The position numbers were made by a program, and so were the translations under genes. Below are positions 19,338 to 29,732 of a DNA stretch of 64,000 nt, piece by piece (position 1 is the first letter of the stretch; each line of letters begins with the position of its first letter). The DNA is from Rubripirellula sp. (GTDB lineage Bacteria > Planctomycetota > Planctomycetia > Pirellulales > Pirellulaceae), in contig JAPKCI010000001.1 of the NCBI GenBank assembly GCA_028823035.1, positions 124,001-188,000 on the forward strand. The letters are read 5' to 3'. A model generated the notes under the pieces. That model worked only from the letters and a program-made list of their open reading frames with translations, searched no databases and was not told the origin of the DNA.

Positions 19338-19788
19338 ACTTTTCAGAGCCAATGGTTGCCGAAATCACCGTTTTCAGTGAGTCCAAGCCAATTCACCCTG
19401 CTTGAGACGCCACGCTCAAATAGCCCCACTAGCCAGATCTACTTGGTGCGGCACACTAAGGCACGAAATTCTGAAGCACGGTGCGCTTCGTGCGAGGCTC
19501 CTCACCCGACGTCCCAATCTGGACCGCGGAAGTGGACGCATGAAACCCATCGTCCGACGAGGCCCCTCAGCCCAAAAGTGGGTCTGAGAAATAAAGAACG
19601 CAGGCATCAATTGACGCCTGCGTTCACGATAGAATGGCCGATGAATATAAAAATTGGTATAGATGAGTTCTGGACGCCCACCCGACACTCGGAACAATTA
19701 TCCCTGTAGGTGTCTAAGTAATGTATGTGGCAAATCCAGACGAAGCGATTATTGGTTCAAACGCCGTGGTTGTAAAGAGTAAATTTCT
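19338..19788. other. Intergenic region of 451 bases
   Basis: This lies between two genes on the plus strand. Small open frames on both strands have biased, shadow-like composition and no RBS, so I call none. The only structure that stands out is the 30-base near-palindrome at 19596-19625. Confidence 0.5.
19596..19625. repeat. 30-base near-perfect palindrome
   Basis: Arms GAACGCAGGC and GCCTGCGTTC are exact reverse complements over 10 bases. The 10 bases between them (ATCAATTGAC) contain the palindrome TCAATTGA, so only one A/C pair breaks symmetry over the full 30. It could be a transcription terminator stem without a U-run, a protein-binding operator, or a small dispersed repeat. It follows the lipase gene by about 260 bases and precedes the next gene by about 160. 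Confidence 0.6.
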
Positions 19789-21765
19789 ATGAGTTCAACC
19801 AAGGGCTTAGAAATACCCGAACTTCTTAAGATCGGGGAGAACATCGCACTACTTCCTGTCATTCATGGCAGCGGGCAATTTGCGGTAACAGTGCGTCGCT
19901 GGATGCTTGAACATTCGTTTGATTGCATCGCTGTTCCACTGCCAGAGTCGTTTCGCACTGCGGTCGAGGCAGCCGTTCTGGAATTGCCACGACCGTCCAT
20001 CGTGGTTCAGCCACCTCACGCCAATTTCGCCTCTGAGACGGAAAATTGGGAGCTAAACGATTGGAACCCCTCGGACGCAGATCCCGATGAACTGGACTCC
20101 ACCACCGTCAGTTACATCCCAATTGATCCGTGTCAGAGTGTGATCATGTCCATTCGGGCAGCCATGGGCGAACATATTCCACGCGAATACATCGATCTGG
20201 AAACCGATCCATTTCTGCCCTACGCGACTTCGATGCCTGATCCGTATGCTGTCCGTCATGTGGCACCGGAAAAATTCGCGGCAGCCGTACTGCCGACAAT
20301 CATTCCTCCCACGGAGCATCAAACTCGCCAACGCATGGTTCACATGGCATGGCGACTTAGACAGTTAGAAAAACGGTACCGGCGGATCTTGCTGGTAACC
20401 AGTGTGTTGCACTGGCCATGGATTCGTGATGCTTATACGCAGTTCGAGGTAGGGTCCGCCGCACCCCCCAAGAGCGAAACCGCTGCCGCATTCGAGTTGC
20501 CGGAGCACGATGATGTTCAGGAACCAGTGCGGTATGCCGTAAAAAATCGCACGTTGATGTTTCTGTTTGGTGAATTGCCGTACATCACTGGTCTTTACGA
20601 GCGGGCAAGATCGGAGCTTGAAGAAGATGACGATCTGCAAATCGATGGGGTCAAAGAATTACTGATCGCCGCTCGCGAAGCGTATCGACGGGATCTGGGG
20701 AACCGTGCCAGACGGATTACCCCATTGCATCTGTCGAAATGTCTTCAGTACATCCGCAATCTCTCGTTGATCAACCGCCGGATGACACCTGATCTGATCA
20801 CAATTGTTACAGCAGCCAAACAGATTCTAGGTGATCAATTTGCATTGCACGTCGCCGAACTCGCCAATGATTACCGGTACTCGGAAACCGAGGATGAACA
20901 CGTTGAGATTGAAGAAGTCACTCTGGGGATTGATCAAGCCAGACTTCCTGACGGCGAGATCGTGTCACTTGTCAATCGTTTGCCTGGTCCGCCTTTGACT
21001 TGGTGTACCCTGCAACTAAAACGCCGGCCCAGCAAGACAGAGTCGGACCAGTGGAAGTACCGCTGGAACCCATATAGTCAATGCAGTTACCCTCCAGAAG
21101 ATGATCGTATCGAAAACTTCCGGACCCGGGTTTTTGACCGCGCCCGCTCGATCATGGGGAATGATCTCGCCACAACAGAAAAGTTCACGACCAGTGTCAA
21201 GGATGGAATTGATATTCGGGACACACTACGTCATTGGTATGAAAAACAGATCTACGTCAAAGTCATTCCCCCCAGTCGCGGCACACTCGATGCCTGCGTG
21301 ATGCTGTTCGACTCACCCGCCGACCCCCGCGACTATCCCTGGCGCACGACGTGGTTCGCGGAGCACAAGAATGAATCAACTCTTTCTCTCTATGCAACGA
21401 ATTTTGAAGACGAAATGGTTGGGCCTGGCATCGGCATGAGTGTGTATGGGGGAGCTTTGTTTCTTTACCCGCCGGTTGTCATCCCTGATATCTGGACGGA
21501 CGCGCGACTGGACTACACCGAAACACTTGAGGAACGACTGATTGCCGCAGCCTGCATGCATTCCCGTGGAAAGCAGATCGCTTTGTTGTCATCACTACCC
21601 CCGGGTAATGGATTTCGAAAATTGGCACGCCGCTATCGCAAACATCTGGTACATGTCCCACTCAGTTCGTTCAGTGATGAGCAGGTGCAACAATTGCGCA
21701 CAGTACATGTTTTGAACGGCAGCGAAGTACGAAGCTACGCCGAAGAATTCATCCGAAAAGTCTGA
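19789..21765 (+). CDS. Large protein resembling the DUF5682 / EreA / TIKI-TraB superfamily
   Basis: A 658-residue soluble protein with no signal peptide. Residues about 21-55 read LLPVIHGSG ... FDCIAVPLPESF, which fits the opening of DUF5682-type proteins (a strand, His motif, then a strand ending in an acidic site). A stretch near 120 (SIRAAMGEHIPREYIDL) and another near 187-210 (MVHMAWRLRQLEKRYRRILLVTSVLHW) fit the later family blocks, where a second His follows the strand. The remaining 400 residues are not recognised. The assignment is by pattern recall and is tentative. An AAGAG lies upstream of the ATG. Confidence 0.6.
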   Translation: MSSTKGLEIPELLKIGENIALLPVIHGSGQFAVTVRRWMLEHSFDCIAVPLPESFRTAVEAAVLELPRPSIVVQPPHANFASETENWELNDWNPSDADPDELDSTTVSYIPIDPCQSVIMSIRAAMGEHIPREYIDLETDPFLPYATSMPDPYAVRHVAPEKFAAAVLPTIIPPTEHQTRQRMVHMAWRLRQLEKRYRRILLVTSVLHWPWIRDAYTQFEVGSAAPPKSETAAAFELPEHDDVQEPVRYAVKNRTLMFLFGELPYITGLYERARSELEEDDDLQIDGVKELLIAAREAYRRDLGNRARRITPLHLSKCLQYIRNLSLINRRMTPDLITIVTAAKQILGDQFALHVAELANDYRYSETEDEHVEIEEVTLGIDQARLPDGEIVSLVNRLPGPPLTWCTLQLKRRPSKTESDQWKYRWNPYSQCSYPPEDDRIENFRTRVFDRARSIMGNDLATTEKFTTSVKDGIDIRDTLRHWYEKQIYVKVIPPSRGTLDACVMLFDSPADPRDYPWRTTWFAEHKNESTLSLYATNFEDEMVGPGIGMSVYGGALFLYPPVVIPDIWTDARLDYTETLEERLIAAACMHSRGKQIALLSSLPPGNGFRKLARRYRKHLVHVPLSSFSDEQVQQLRTVHVLNGSEVRSYAEEFIRKV

Positions 21766-21840
21766 GCTTTGGCACGCTGGAACGTCTGTGACCGACGCGA
21801 TGAAACTGACTGTTCCCTTGAGTCGTAGCAAGCGTACAAG

Positions 21841-22911
21841 CTAATTCCCTGCTGCGCGGCGTTGGGCGGCCCGCTGCGCCTCTAGAACCGTGTCCTCCAG
21901 TACCGAACCACCGGAACCACGTCGTGGCAAATTTCTGTCGGGAACCAGTGGCGGGACAGCCCCGGCATTCCGCTGACGCACCGCCGCGCTATAGACCCCG
22001 ATCACACCTGACTGAAGCATCGGTCCTGGAGGAAGAAAGAAACGCCCTATCCCTCGACCCTGAAAATTGATGTCTTCAATCACATTGGGACTCTTCCCGG
22101 TTCGATCAATGGAAACCGATTGCATCGCCCACTCATGAACCACGAACTCATAGCGTATCGCTGGCTGAATCTCGGTGATAATCTCACGAGTCACCGCATA
22201 TCCTGAGGGTGTTATCACTCGATAGTGTGCAATTCGTTTTCCACCCGAATCACGTGCCAATTCAATTTTTGCTGTTGAGCCAGGCTGAATCCGCAACGCC
22301 CGACTTGCTGTGGAATTTTCGAGATCCTGAATACCGACTTGCAACTCTCGCCTGCCGTCGTTGAGCAGTTCTAACTTTGCGGGTGGGATGGATGCGTTTG
22401 GAATCATCGTTGTGCCGAGCAGGATGGACTGCGGGCGTGGCCACAAGAGAGGTGGACCCAACATGAAAACATTTGCCTGGGGACCAATCAACTGGCCAGG
22501 AAAGATTGGAACACTTGCCAGCAAAGGCGTCCCGGCTTGTCCACCTCGAGGCCGCACTGCGGGTCGGGAACGAACTGCGCGACGGGTGTTACGGAATCGA
22601 GGTTGCGGGTCTCTCAAACTCGCAGTTTGCATCACACCCGTACCCGAGCGAGGAAACCGCAGCGCCCGATCGACTGCGTGACTGAAGTAACCAATAAATC
22701 GTCCATCGGCCGAATCATATTGTGCATCACGGCTAAAATAGACTCGTTGACCTGTCTGACCATGAACCAGCAGCCGCCCCCATCCAAGTTGTGCCGTTGC
22801 CGTTACCTGCCCTGTCGGCTCAACGAGGTCAAAGTCCTGTTGCCCTCTGGCGGTGGCAACTGGCAACATAGAGATCAGCACTCCGATACCGAACTGCATT
22901 GCTCTTTTCAT
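21841..22911 (-). CDS. Exported Pro/Arg-rich protein of unknown function
   Basis: A 356-residue protein from the ATG at 22911 (a GTG at 22917 is in frame); GGGG lies about eight bases upstream. MKRAMQFGIGVLISMLPVATARG is a signal peptide. The next part (WGRLLVHGQTGQRVYFSRD) describes a small beta domain; residues about 100-140 are Arg/Pro rich. About 190-290 is a beta-rich region (LELLNDGRRELQVGIQDL, RYEFVVHEWAM), and the tail is low complexity (Arg/Ala). No catalytic motif. It is 193 bases downstream of the 2110-residue gene on the same strand. Confidence 0.7.
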   Translation of the reverse strand: MKRAMQFGIGVLISMLPVATARGQQDFDLVEPTGQVTATAQLGWGRLLVHGQTGQRVYFSRDAQYDSADGRFIGYFSHAVDRALRFPRSGTGVMQTASLRDPQPRFRNTRRAVRSRPAVRPRGGQAGTPLLASVPIFPGQLIGPQANVFMLGPPLLWPRPQSILLGTTMIPNASIPPAKLELLNDGRRELQVGIQDLENSTASRALRIQPGSTAKIELARDSGGKRIAHYRVITPSGYAVTREIITEIQPAIRYEFVVHEWAMQSVSIDRTGKSPNVIEDINFQGRGIGRFFLPPGPMLQSGVIGVYSAAVRQRNAGAVPPLVPDRNLPRRGSGGSVLEDTVLEAQRAAQRRAAGN

Positions 22912-23104
22912 TATCACGGCCCCAAAACAAAACGATCATCACACCCATTCGAACACGGACACCGGTCCTGAAGAGTCCGCTGCTGATTATAGGAGTCGTG
23001 ACCTCCGAAAGCACGAAAAATCGCTTCAATTCTGGCAAGGGTACAGATGCGCTCAGCCGGCTCGACAAAAACTTGCGCCGATGATGCAAGGACTGCTGCA
23101 ACGA

Positions 23105-26100
23105 TTACTGATTCGGCGCGGCAACATCATGCACGGTCGCACCCTTCTCATCACTGATCACGAGGATCGCGAATCGGCTTGCTCCTTGAGCATCAGCTGC
23201 ACTGATACTGGCATAATCAAAGCGACCTCGCGAATCGGTATATCCATCTTTAAAGAACTTAATCTGGCCGTTGGAATACTTGCCATACACTTTGACATAA
23301 GCCGATGGGATGGGCCGATGGGACTCTGAATCTGTAGTTTGAAGTTGTCCAAAACCCTCTGAAACGTACGTCGTAATATCACCTCCATAGTACAGTGCAG
23401 TCGATCGGGCTGCACCTGCGACAACTTCAATCAGGAGCGTTTGTCGCTGCTGATTTTCATCGAGCTCCATGCGTCCTACACCTGTCGCCGACTCAAATTT
23501 CAGGGAATCACTTCGCATCGGTTCAACCATCGCCATCCGCTGTAGATCATCCCTCACAAACGGTGCTTTACTGAACAGTAACTCGAGGTCGACACCATAG
23601 AAATTGACCACTGCTTCCTTTGATCTGCGATGATCAATTCTCAGTGTGTTGCCTTCGACACGAACCACGACTTCAGGTTGCTGTTCGGATGCGCTCGCTT
23701 GCTGTAATTCACGGTCCATCACGGCAAGATCACCTGAACCCTCGGGAATTGGTTCATGTCCTTTTCCAGCATCGACAGCTACGAGTTGCTCTGTCCGAGC
23801 CAGATTTTTCCGCTGTTTCAGTTGGGCAGCCAATTGCGAAAACCTGCCTCGCCAACGAGGGATCTGATCCTCAGCATGCTGAACTGCAATCTGCTCGGCC
23901 TTGTCGTAGTTACCCTCATGCATCGCAAGATATGCTGACAAGTAATCGTACTGCAAACGTGTATTAATCTTTGCCGGGTCTACCAGTCCGAAAGTATCGA
24001 TTGCTTCCGTGATGCGATTCTGGATCAGAAGGTAATACGTCATTACGAGCCACTGTTTATCTTCAATGCGTGAGGAGAACCCGAGTGTTCTGGAAAACTG
24101 TTCGTATTGTGCCCGGAAGGTCGAATTCAGAATCTCGTCTTGTTCACCCAAGCGATGAATACGTGCACGAACCAGAGGAGAATACTCGAGCAATTCGTGC
24201 ATCCGGCGTTCAATGGGTTCGACTCGCAGGAGACTACTATCAAGTACCGGCCCGACGCGGGAGCACAGATCTTTCCGCGTCGACAAGTAGATCTGCATTG
24301 CTGCTTCGTCGCGATGAGCAAATCCATAAGCCCAAAGCAGCGGAACTGAAAGTCTCTCGTCACCAAGTACAGCTGTCACGACTTCGTAAAAAGCTGGGTC
24401 TTTCATACGGTGGGCGATAAGCGACCAATCAAGGCCACGCAAGTTCGCCTCAGCCAGAAACTCTTTTACCGCAGTCGGTTCGCCATTAGCCGCGATGTTC
24501 TCCCATGTGACCTCGTTATCCTCACTGAATTCGGAGACAACGTTAAATTGCCGGACCTCACCACGTGCCAACAGCTTGCCATCAACACCAACGGTAGCTG
24601 GATAGTGCGAAAATTCTCCGGCCTCAGGGAAATAAAACTGATAGGAAATTGCCTGTACCGCAAACGGTTTTAATTTAATAGTTCGACTGTCAGTCAATCT
24701 ATTTTTGGCGAGCGGCAGGCTACCTGCAGGCAATTGCCAGAAGACCTCCACCGTGCGCTCTGCCATGTTCGGGTTGGAAACGACAATGTGCCCCTGGTAA
24801 CCGGCGCCGGCCAGAAACTCTATCGGCTCAGTTGGGTTTTCCTTGCCTTGATCGCCACCCGCGGAACTCATTTTTTCAAATCGCTGCCCAAGCAGGATAT
24901 TTGCGGGTACATCTTCGAACTCAAGTTCCTGGAGTTGCTTGGTAACAACAGCAACGGCGTGTTCTGGTTGATATGCCTGTTCCGGTTCGGTGGGCAGATT
25001 CACGTTCCCCGCGGTCAACGGCAACCCGCACAATGCCAACGCCGCGAGCGCATCATGACGGCTGCCTATGGGTCGCAACAGATTGTCTGACACACCCAGT
25101 TCGTCCACATCCATGCTGGCGAGATCATTCCAGAACGGACCTGCTTTGATCAGATCCGTCGGGCTTGGACCACCCACCGTACGGACATGATCCCACTGAC
25201 CTTCGGCCCACTGCTTGGTTGCATCGAGTTTTCGGAAGAACGCAGCAGCGCCGCCGCCCAGTTGGTCGCCTGCTACGCGACCACGATATAGTTGCCTATT
25301 ACTCAGGCCTGCCGGTGCGTTACTCTGCGGAGGAGCTGCAGCCTTGCCCTTTTCAACTTCTTTACGTAGCGCCCTTCTGCGACCAGCAATGGTTTCGCCG
25401 TCGATGTCTCCTAATCTGCCGTCAGATACGCCAAGCCGTTGCTGTCCCTCGCGATCACGTGAAAGCGAGTTTTTGTCCATCGTAGCGTTCAAACGATTGG
25501 CTTTCAAAGCACTCTCAATACCTATGCGAAGCGCTTCATAGTTTTCATCCTGTCGATCCACCGTTTCCTGCAATTGACGCTGCACCGTCTTACGCATGGC
25601 AGGAACATGCATGGCAAGCAAAGTTCGTTCGGCCGCATTCAGTTGGTTGTACTCCCACAATCTGGTATACGGAGTCAGGTCTTGATCTAACAACCAATGA
25701 TCAATGAATTGCTTTTCTTTCTTATTCTCCAGATAGGGTTTCACCACCTGATCGAAGAAACCGCGATCATGGAATCGCAGAAAGAGGTGAAGTTCGTGGC
25801 TTGCCAAGCGGGAATACGCATCCAGCTTTGCGTCTTGGTCGAGGGCATGCCACACTCCCAACTCATCGAAATCATTCAGTCTGGGATCAGCAACCAGCGT
25901 CTTGTAAAGATTCATCAACTGTGCAACAGAACCGTAAACTTGCAACTGTGCCGAGCCAAGGCTCGTTAGATCAAGTGGTTGGTCAGGACCAGCGATCAGC
26001 ACCCCGCGTTTAAAGGTGTAAGGAACCGCTGCATCAAGAGACTTGGCTAATCGCAGGTCAACCGTTTCTGCTGGATTCGCTTTTACGGTAATCATCCGCT

Positions 26101-29100
26101 GCACGATGACCGCAGGGTCACAAGCCACGACCTGAAGGATGGGAAGGTCTTTGATCAGATCACTGTCGACCAACACGACGCCATTGGCATCCGGAATCAG
26201 GTTCGGCAATACAATCCCTGAATCGGCAAGGAAATCGTAGTCCGAACCCACTGCCGCCCTCTGCCCCTCCTCCTTGGCACGTTTATCAAATTGCGCTGCA
26301 TCCATCATCTCTTGTGCTGAGGCTGGCGGTGGTGCACCGGGACGAACCGACTGACTGGCATTCGAGGTTTCCTCGGTTTCCCATGGGTTCAGCAAGATTC
26401 CTGGTTGGGGCAACATCACCCCGGGATATTTTTTGGCATACCTTCTGCGAAGCACGTACTGGTACTCATCACCCAACCGCAAGTCACTGACGTATCCTGA
26501 CTTTGGCAGGTAAACACGCCGACCGAGCAGACTCGGAATTGGCAGTTCCAATTCTCCGATGGGTGAATTACTTTCGACGTATCGTGAAGCGTACAAATGC
26601 ACACGTGCCAACTGCGTTTTCCCAGATAATTGAATTCGCAAGCCTTCGGGAACTTCACGAATCGATGCGATACCCAGCGGTTGCCTCAATGACATTTGCC
26701 GATGACGGGTCTCCCCAATTGCCACCGCATCAATTACTGGGCCTGCGATGACAGCAATATTGACAATCTTTGCGGTCGCCCGATCAATCAGGTGATAATC
26801 GCCCGCAGGAAGCTTCCGAATTCGAAGCAGGCCATTCTTACCCACCATGCGGTCTGATCGATCTGTACCGTATGCTCCTCCGCGCACCTCGATTAACCGA
26901 TACCGCTCAACGACATCTTCCACCGTCTCGGCCAATGGGAGTTCAATCTCGCGATCTACAGTCGTATGCAACTCGTCAGCCCAACGAACTGCGTTCCGGT
27001 CCAGATTGCGCTGATGCAGAAGCCCGGAAGCTACTGAGAAGCGAACCGAGTTGACACCCTTGAGTGCCCCCAGTCGGACTCGTCCCTGATCATCCGATTG
27101 CAGCGTCTGGTCAACGGTGCTATTGCGGAAATCAGTACTCAATGAAACCGTCAAACTGGCACTTGAAACCAACTCGCCATTACGTCCACGCACCTCGATG
27201 ATGTAGTCCTCACCATCGCGGGTGAGAAAAGAATCATGTGTGAAATTGGTCTGACGTATACCGGCCACATCCCAAGTCCGTGACACGTTCAGCGACTGCT
27301 GCTGTCCATCAGCCACTTTCGTGATCGATCCATTCAACGTCACTGTTAGCTTTGACAACCTCGCTGGCACTCTGATAGGGACAACCAATTCACGATCTTG
27401 CGTGAACTGCAGATCCTCCAGCTCATGATTCATGACAATTCCATCAAGATCTGTCGCGGCCACTTGCACGGAAACATCCGTCATTGTCCGCGGGGCAATG
27501 GGGGTGGTCCCCAGCATTAATTGGGGTCGGATCAGCACTTCTGTTTGACCACCACTCTGAAGCATCGAACGATCCAGATGCATGCCTGCTGACAGGCGAT
27601 ACTGTTCTTGCAGGTGAGAAAACTTCACTGCTGCGGCGATAGATCCATCGCTAATGACTGCACGTCGGGAAACCTGATCAACAACTGGCGGCAGTGTGAC
27701 ACGGCCAGCGTCGTCGGCAATGAATTCTCTGGAACCAACCCACATCGTCGCAGTCGGGATCGGCTGACGGTTCTCGTCGATGATCGTGAAAACCATCCCA
27801 TCCGCGCTGGACGAATGCACGTGATCTATTCTGCCCCGCCGAATCAGAGCACGAGCCCGGAGACCTTTGCCCACAAGATCAACAACCCAAACTCCGCGCC
27901 CCATGATCTCAGGCAGTGCCAATTCTTCATTGTGACGGATAACGGCCGCCTGATTGAAGGTAAGCTTTCTTTCGTGACTGGCAATCAATCCATCGAGATC
28001 AATATCCGTATCAATCGGCTTTTGATGATTCCGGTAATACGATGGTGTATTGATCTCATACATCCGGATCACTATTTCCGGGATATTCTTGATCTCGACT
28101 TTCAACCGCGTAACATTCGCGTCATCAAAATAACTGGGGTTATCAACCGACAGTCGCAATTCCACCTGATCACGGATCCGCTGTCGTTCCGTCGCGTTCA
28201 GCATCTTGTACCACTGTTCTTCTGAGCCAACACCCCGCATCAGCTTGGTCTCTGCAAATACGCGCCGCAAATAATCGGGCTTCAAATATTTGGCGAAAGC
28301 ATCTGCCTTAACTTCGTCTTCGAGAAAGTACTCCAAATAGGCACGCACAACCGGTTCCTCATTTCCCACCGGTGGCAACATCGCACGGTCCATGAAGTCT
28401 TCGTTCAGGTTGGCTCTCGCTCCCCCACCCTTTAACAAGTCCGCATGAACGATGGGACTGACCCTTGGAAGCCGTAGATAACGGTCAAACAGATCGCGAT
28501 CATAGATACCGTTCTGCAAATTCGCCTTCAGCAACCGATGCGCAGCCGACGCTTGCATACCAGCGTAACTTCTGGGCAATGTCCGAACGTATGACTCGAT
28601 TCGTATGAGATAATCTGTTTGAACATCTAATTGCTGAGCGGCATCCTGATCACCATTGGGCCGCAGTCTCTGCAACATCGCTGAAACAAAGTTATTGTCG
28701 GCTGCAACCTTGGGGACTTCCCTGGCAACTTTTTGAAGCTCCTTCAACGTCAGAAATTGATGAGCTTTGAGATCACCGAATGCCTGTTCATTCGGGGGAC
28801 GGCTTTTGATTTCCATGATCACCAAGTCACCCAGATTGTCGATATAGGCACCCTCAACCCGGCCTAAAAGTTCCCGCAATTTGATACTGAAACCAGCTGT
28901 TTTCTCTTCCAAAAACCTGTTCGCCAGGTAACGCAATCCGGGTGGCTTGATACCATCGCGACGTTGCAACGCCTCTTTCAAAAGGCGGTCTACCGACAAC
29001 ACCGATGCATCCAGATCACTGGGAAAACGCCGCTCGTTTCTGGTTGCAGGAGGTGCGTGCTTCAGTTGGACACCCAATCGCCGAACCAGATAGTCGATGG

Positions 29101-29437
29101 ACCGTTGCGGCGATAATTCATAGCCGAGTAAACGCTGACGGTCAGTCATCGCAATGATGGCTGGTGTCTCTCTTCCGTTATGCGATGCAAGCCACTCTCT
29201 GAGGATTGCTTCGCTTCGCTCCAACTGGCCAGTCGTTTGCAACAACAGACAATGGTAGAAGTAGTAGTCATCACTGCCTGGGATCAGTTCGGCAAGCATT
29301 GCCTCTCGATCATTCGACAAGGCATAGCGTTCCATCCAACTGACCGGCTCAGCCTTGACTGGACGCACACCGATTAGCATCGCCAAAAAAAGCAGCGAGA
29401 AGGAAACCCGGCAGGCTGACTGACAAAGCATGGACAT
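23105..29437 (-). CDS. Giant secreted multidomain protein, partly alpha-2-macroglobulin-like (2110 residues)
   Basis: A signal peptide (1-29) is followed by a helical, TPR-like region to about 420. At about 430-480 is a block with EIKNIPEIVIRMYEINTPS, then Ig/macroglobulin-like beta modules (GVWVVDLVGKGLRARALI at about 510, and others to about 1000). A Pro/Ala-rich spacer is near 1030-1060. A second beta part at about 1540-1650 (GHIVVSNPNMAERTVEV) is followed by helices. At the C-terminus, about 2015-2100, is another macroglobulin-like module (TTYVSEGFGQLQ, GYTDSRGRFDYASIS). No CxEQ thioester motif is visible. It probably works outside the cytoplasm, possibly as a protease-interacting or envelope protein. 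No partner such as a penicillin-binding protein lies beside it. Confidence 0.8.
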   Translation of the reverse strand: MSMLCQSACRVSFSLLFLAMLIGVRPVKAEPVSWMERYALSNDREAMLAELIPGSDDYYFYHCLLLQTTGQLERSEAILREWLASHNGRETPAIIAMTDRQRLLGYELSPQRSIDYLVRRLGVQLKHAPPATRNERRFPSDLDASVLSVDRLLKEALQRRDGIKPPGLRYLANRFLEEKTAGFSIKLRELLGRVEGAYIDNLGDLVIMEIKSRPPNEQAFGDLKAHQFLTLKELQKVAREVPKVAADNNFVSAMLQRLRPNGDQDAAQQLDVQTDYLIRIESYVRTLPRSYAGMQASAAHRLLKANLQNGIYDRDLFDRYLRLPRVSPIVHADLLKGGGARANLNEDFMDRAMLPPVGNEEPVVRAYLEYFLEDEVKADAFAKYLKPDYLRRVFAETKLMRGVGSEEQWYKMLNATERQRIRDQVELRLSVDNPSYFDDANVTRLKVEIKNIPEIVIRMYEINTPSYYRNHQKPIDTDIDLDGLIASHERKLTFNQAAVIRHNEELALPEIMGRGVWVVDLVGKGLRARALIRRGRIDHVHSSSADGMVFTIIDENRQPIPTATMWVGSREFIADDAGRVTLPPVVDQVSRRAVISDGSIAAAVKFSHLQEQYRLSAGMHLDRSMLQSGGQTEVLIRPQLMLGTTPIAPRTMTDVSVQVAATDLDGIVMNHELEDLQFTQDRELVVPIRVPARLSKLTVTLNGSITKVADGQQQSLNVSRTWDVAGIRQTNFTHDSFLTRDGEDYIIEVRGRNGELVSSASLTVSLSTDFRNSTVDQTLQSDDQGRVRLGALKGVNSVRFSVASGLLHQRNLDRNAVRWADELHTTVDREIELPLAETVEDVVERYRLIEVRGGAYGTDRSDRMVGKNGLLRIRKLPAGDYHLIDRATAKIVNIAVIAGPVIDAVAIGETRHRQMSLRQPLGIASIREVPEGLRIQLSGKTQLARVHLYASRYVESNSPIGELELPIPSLLGRRVYLPKSGYVSDLRLGDEYQYVLRRRYAKKYPGVMLPQPGILLNPWETEETSNASQSVRPGAPPPASAQEMMDAAQFDKRAKEEGQRAAVGSDYDFLADSGIVLPNLIPDANGVVLVDSDLIKDLPILQVVACDPAVIVQRMITVKANPAETVDLRLAKSLDAAVPYTFKRGVLIAGPDQPLDLTSLGSAQLQVYGSVAQLMNLYKTLVADPRLNDFDELGVWHALDQDAKLDAYSRLASHELHLFLRFHDRGFFDQVVKPYLENKKEKQFIDHWLLDQDLTPYTRLWEYNQLNAAERTLLAMHVPAMRKTVQRQLQETVDRQDENYEALRIGIESALKANRLNATMDKNSLSRDREGQQRLGVSDGRLGDIDGETIAGRRRALRKEVEKGKAAAPPQSNAPAGLSNRQLYRGRVAGDQLGGGAAAFFRKLDATKQWAEGQWDHVRTVGGPSPTDLIKAGPFWNDLASMDVDELGVSDNLLRPIGSRHDALAALALCGLPLTAGNVNLPTEPEQAYQPEHAVAVVTKQLQELEFEDVPANILLGQRFEKMSSAGGDQGKENPTEPIEFLAGAGYQGHIVVSNPNMAERTVEVFWQLPAGSLPLAKNRLTDSRTIKLKPFAVQAISYQFYFPEAGEFSHYPATVGVDGKLLARGEVRQFNVVSEFSEDNEVTWENIAANGEPTAVKEFLAEANLRGLDWSLIAHRMKDPAFYEVVTAVLGDERLSVPLLWAYGFAHRDEAAMQIYLSTRKDLCSRVGPVLDSSLLRVEPIERRMHELLEYSPLVRARIHRLGEQDEILNSTFRAQYEQFSRTLGFSSRIEDKQWLVMTYYLLIQNRITEAIDTFGLVDPAKINTRLQYDYLSAYLAMHEGNYDKAEQIAVQHAEDQIPRWRGRFSQLAAQLKQRKNLARTEQLVAVDAGKGHEPIPEGSGDLAVMDRELQQASASEQQPEVVVRVEGNTLRIDHRRSKEAVVNFYGVDLELLFSKAPFVRDDLQRMAMVEPMRSDSLKFESATGVGRMELDENQQRQTLLIEVVAGAARSTALYYGGDITTYVSEGFGQLQTTDSESHRPIPSAYVKVYGKYSNGQIKFFKDGYTDSRGRFDYASISAADAQGASRFAILVISDEKGATVHDVAAPNQ

Positions 29438-29732
29438 GAAACGTATTTCCGTGAAAAGTGATCAGGAACTTGAACGATGGACAAACCGGTAGTTCAGTAG
29501 CGAGACTCGGCACCAACAACCTGAGGATCTGTCACTCAGCGACAGACAATGAACGGTCCGTGAGTTAGCCTGCTATGATCGAAAACTGGCGATGGTTAAA
29601 CGAAGACTGACCGCAGTTGTTAGTGCTGTTTTCGTATTTTTCCATATAGGCGCGCCTCATTATCACTGGAAACCCCTCGCCAGTACACGAAAAAAGGTCT
29701 TATTCGCCTGATTGAACGAGTTCCTGTAACGA

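Noticed and set aside
27608-28225. Plus-strand open frame of 205 codons
   Set aside because: Lies inside the 2110-residue gene on the other strand, with no motif of its own.
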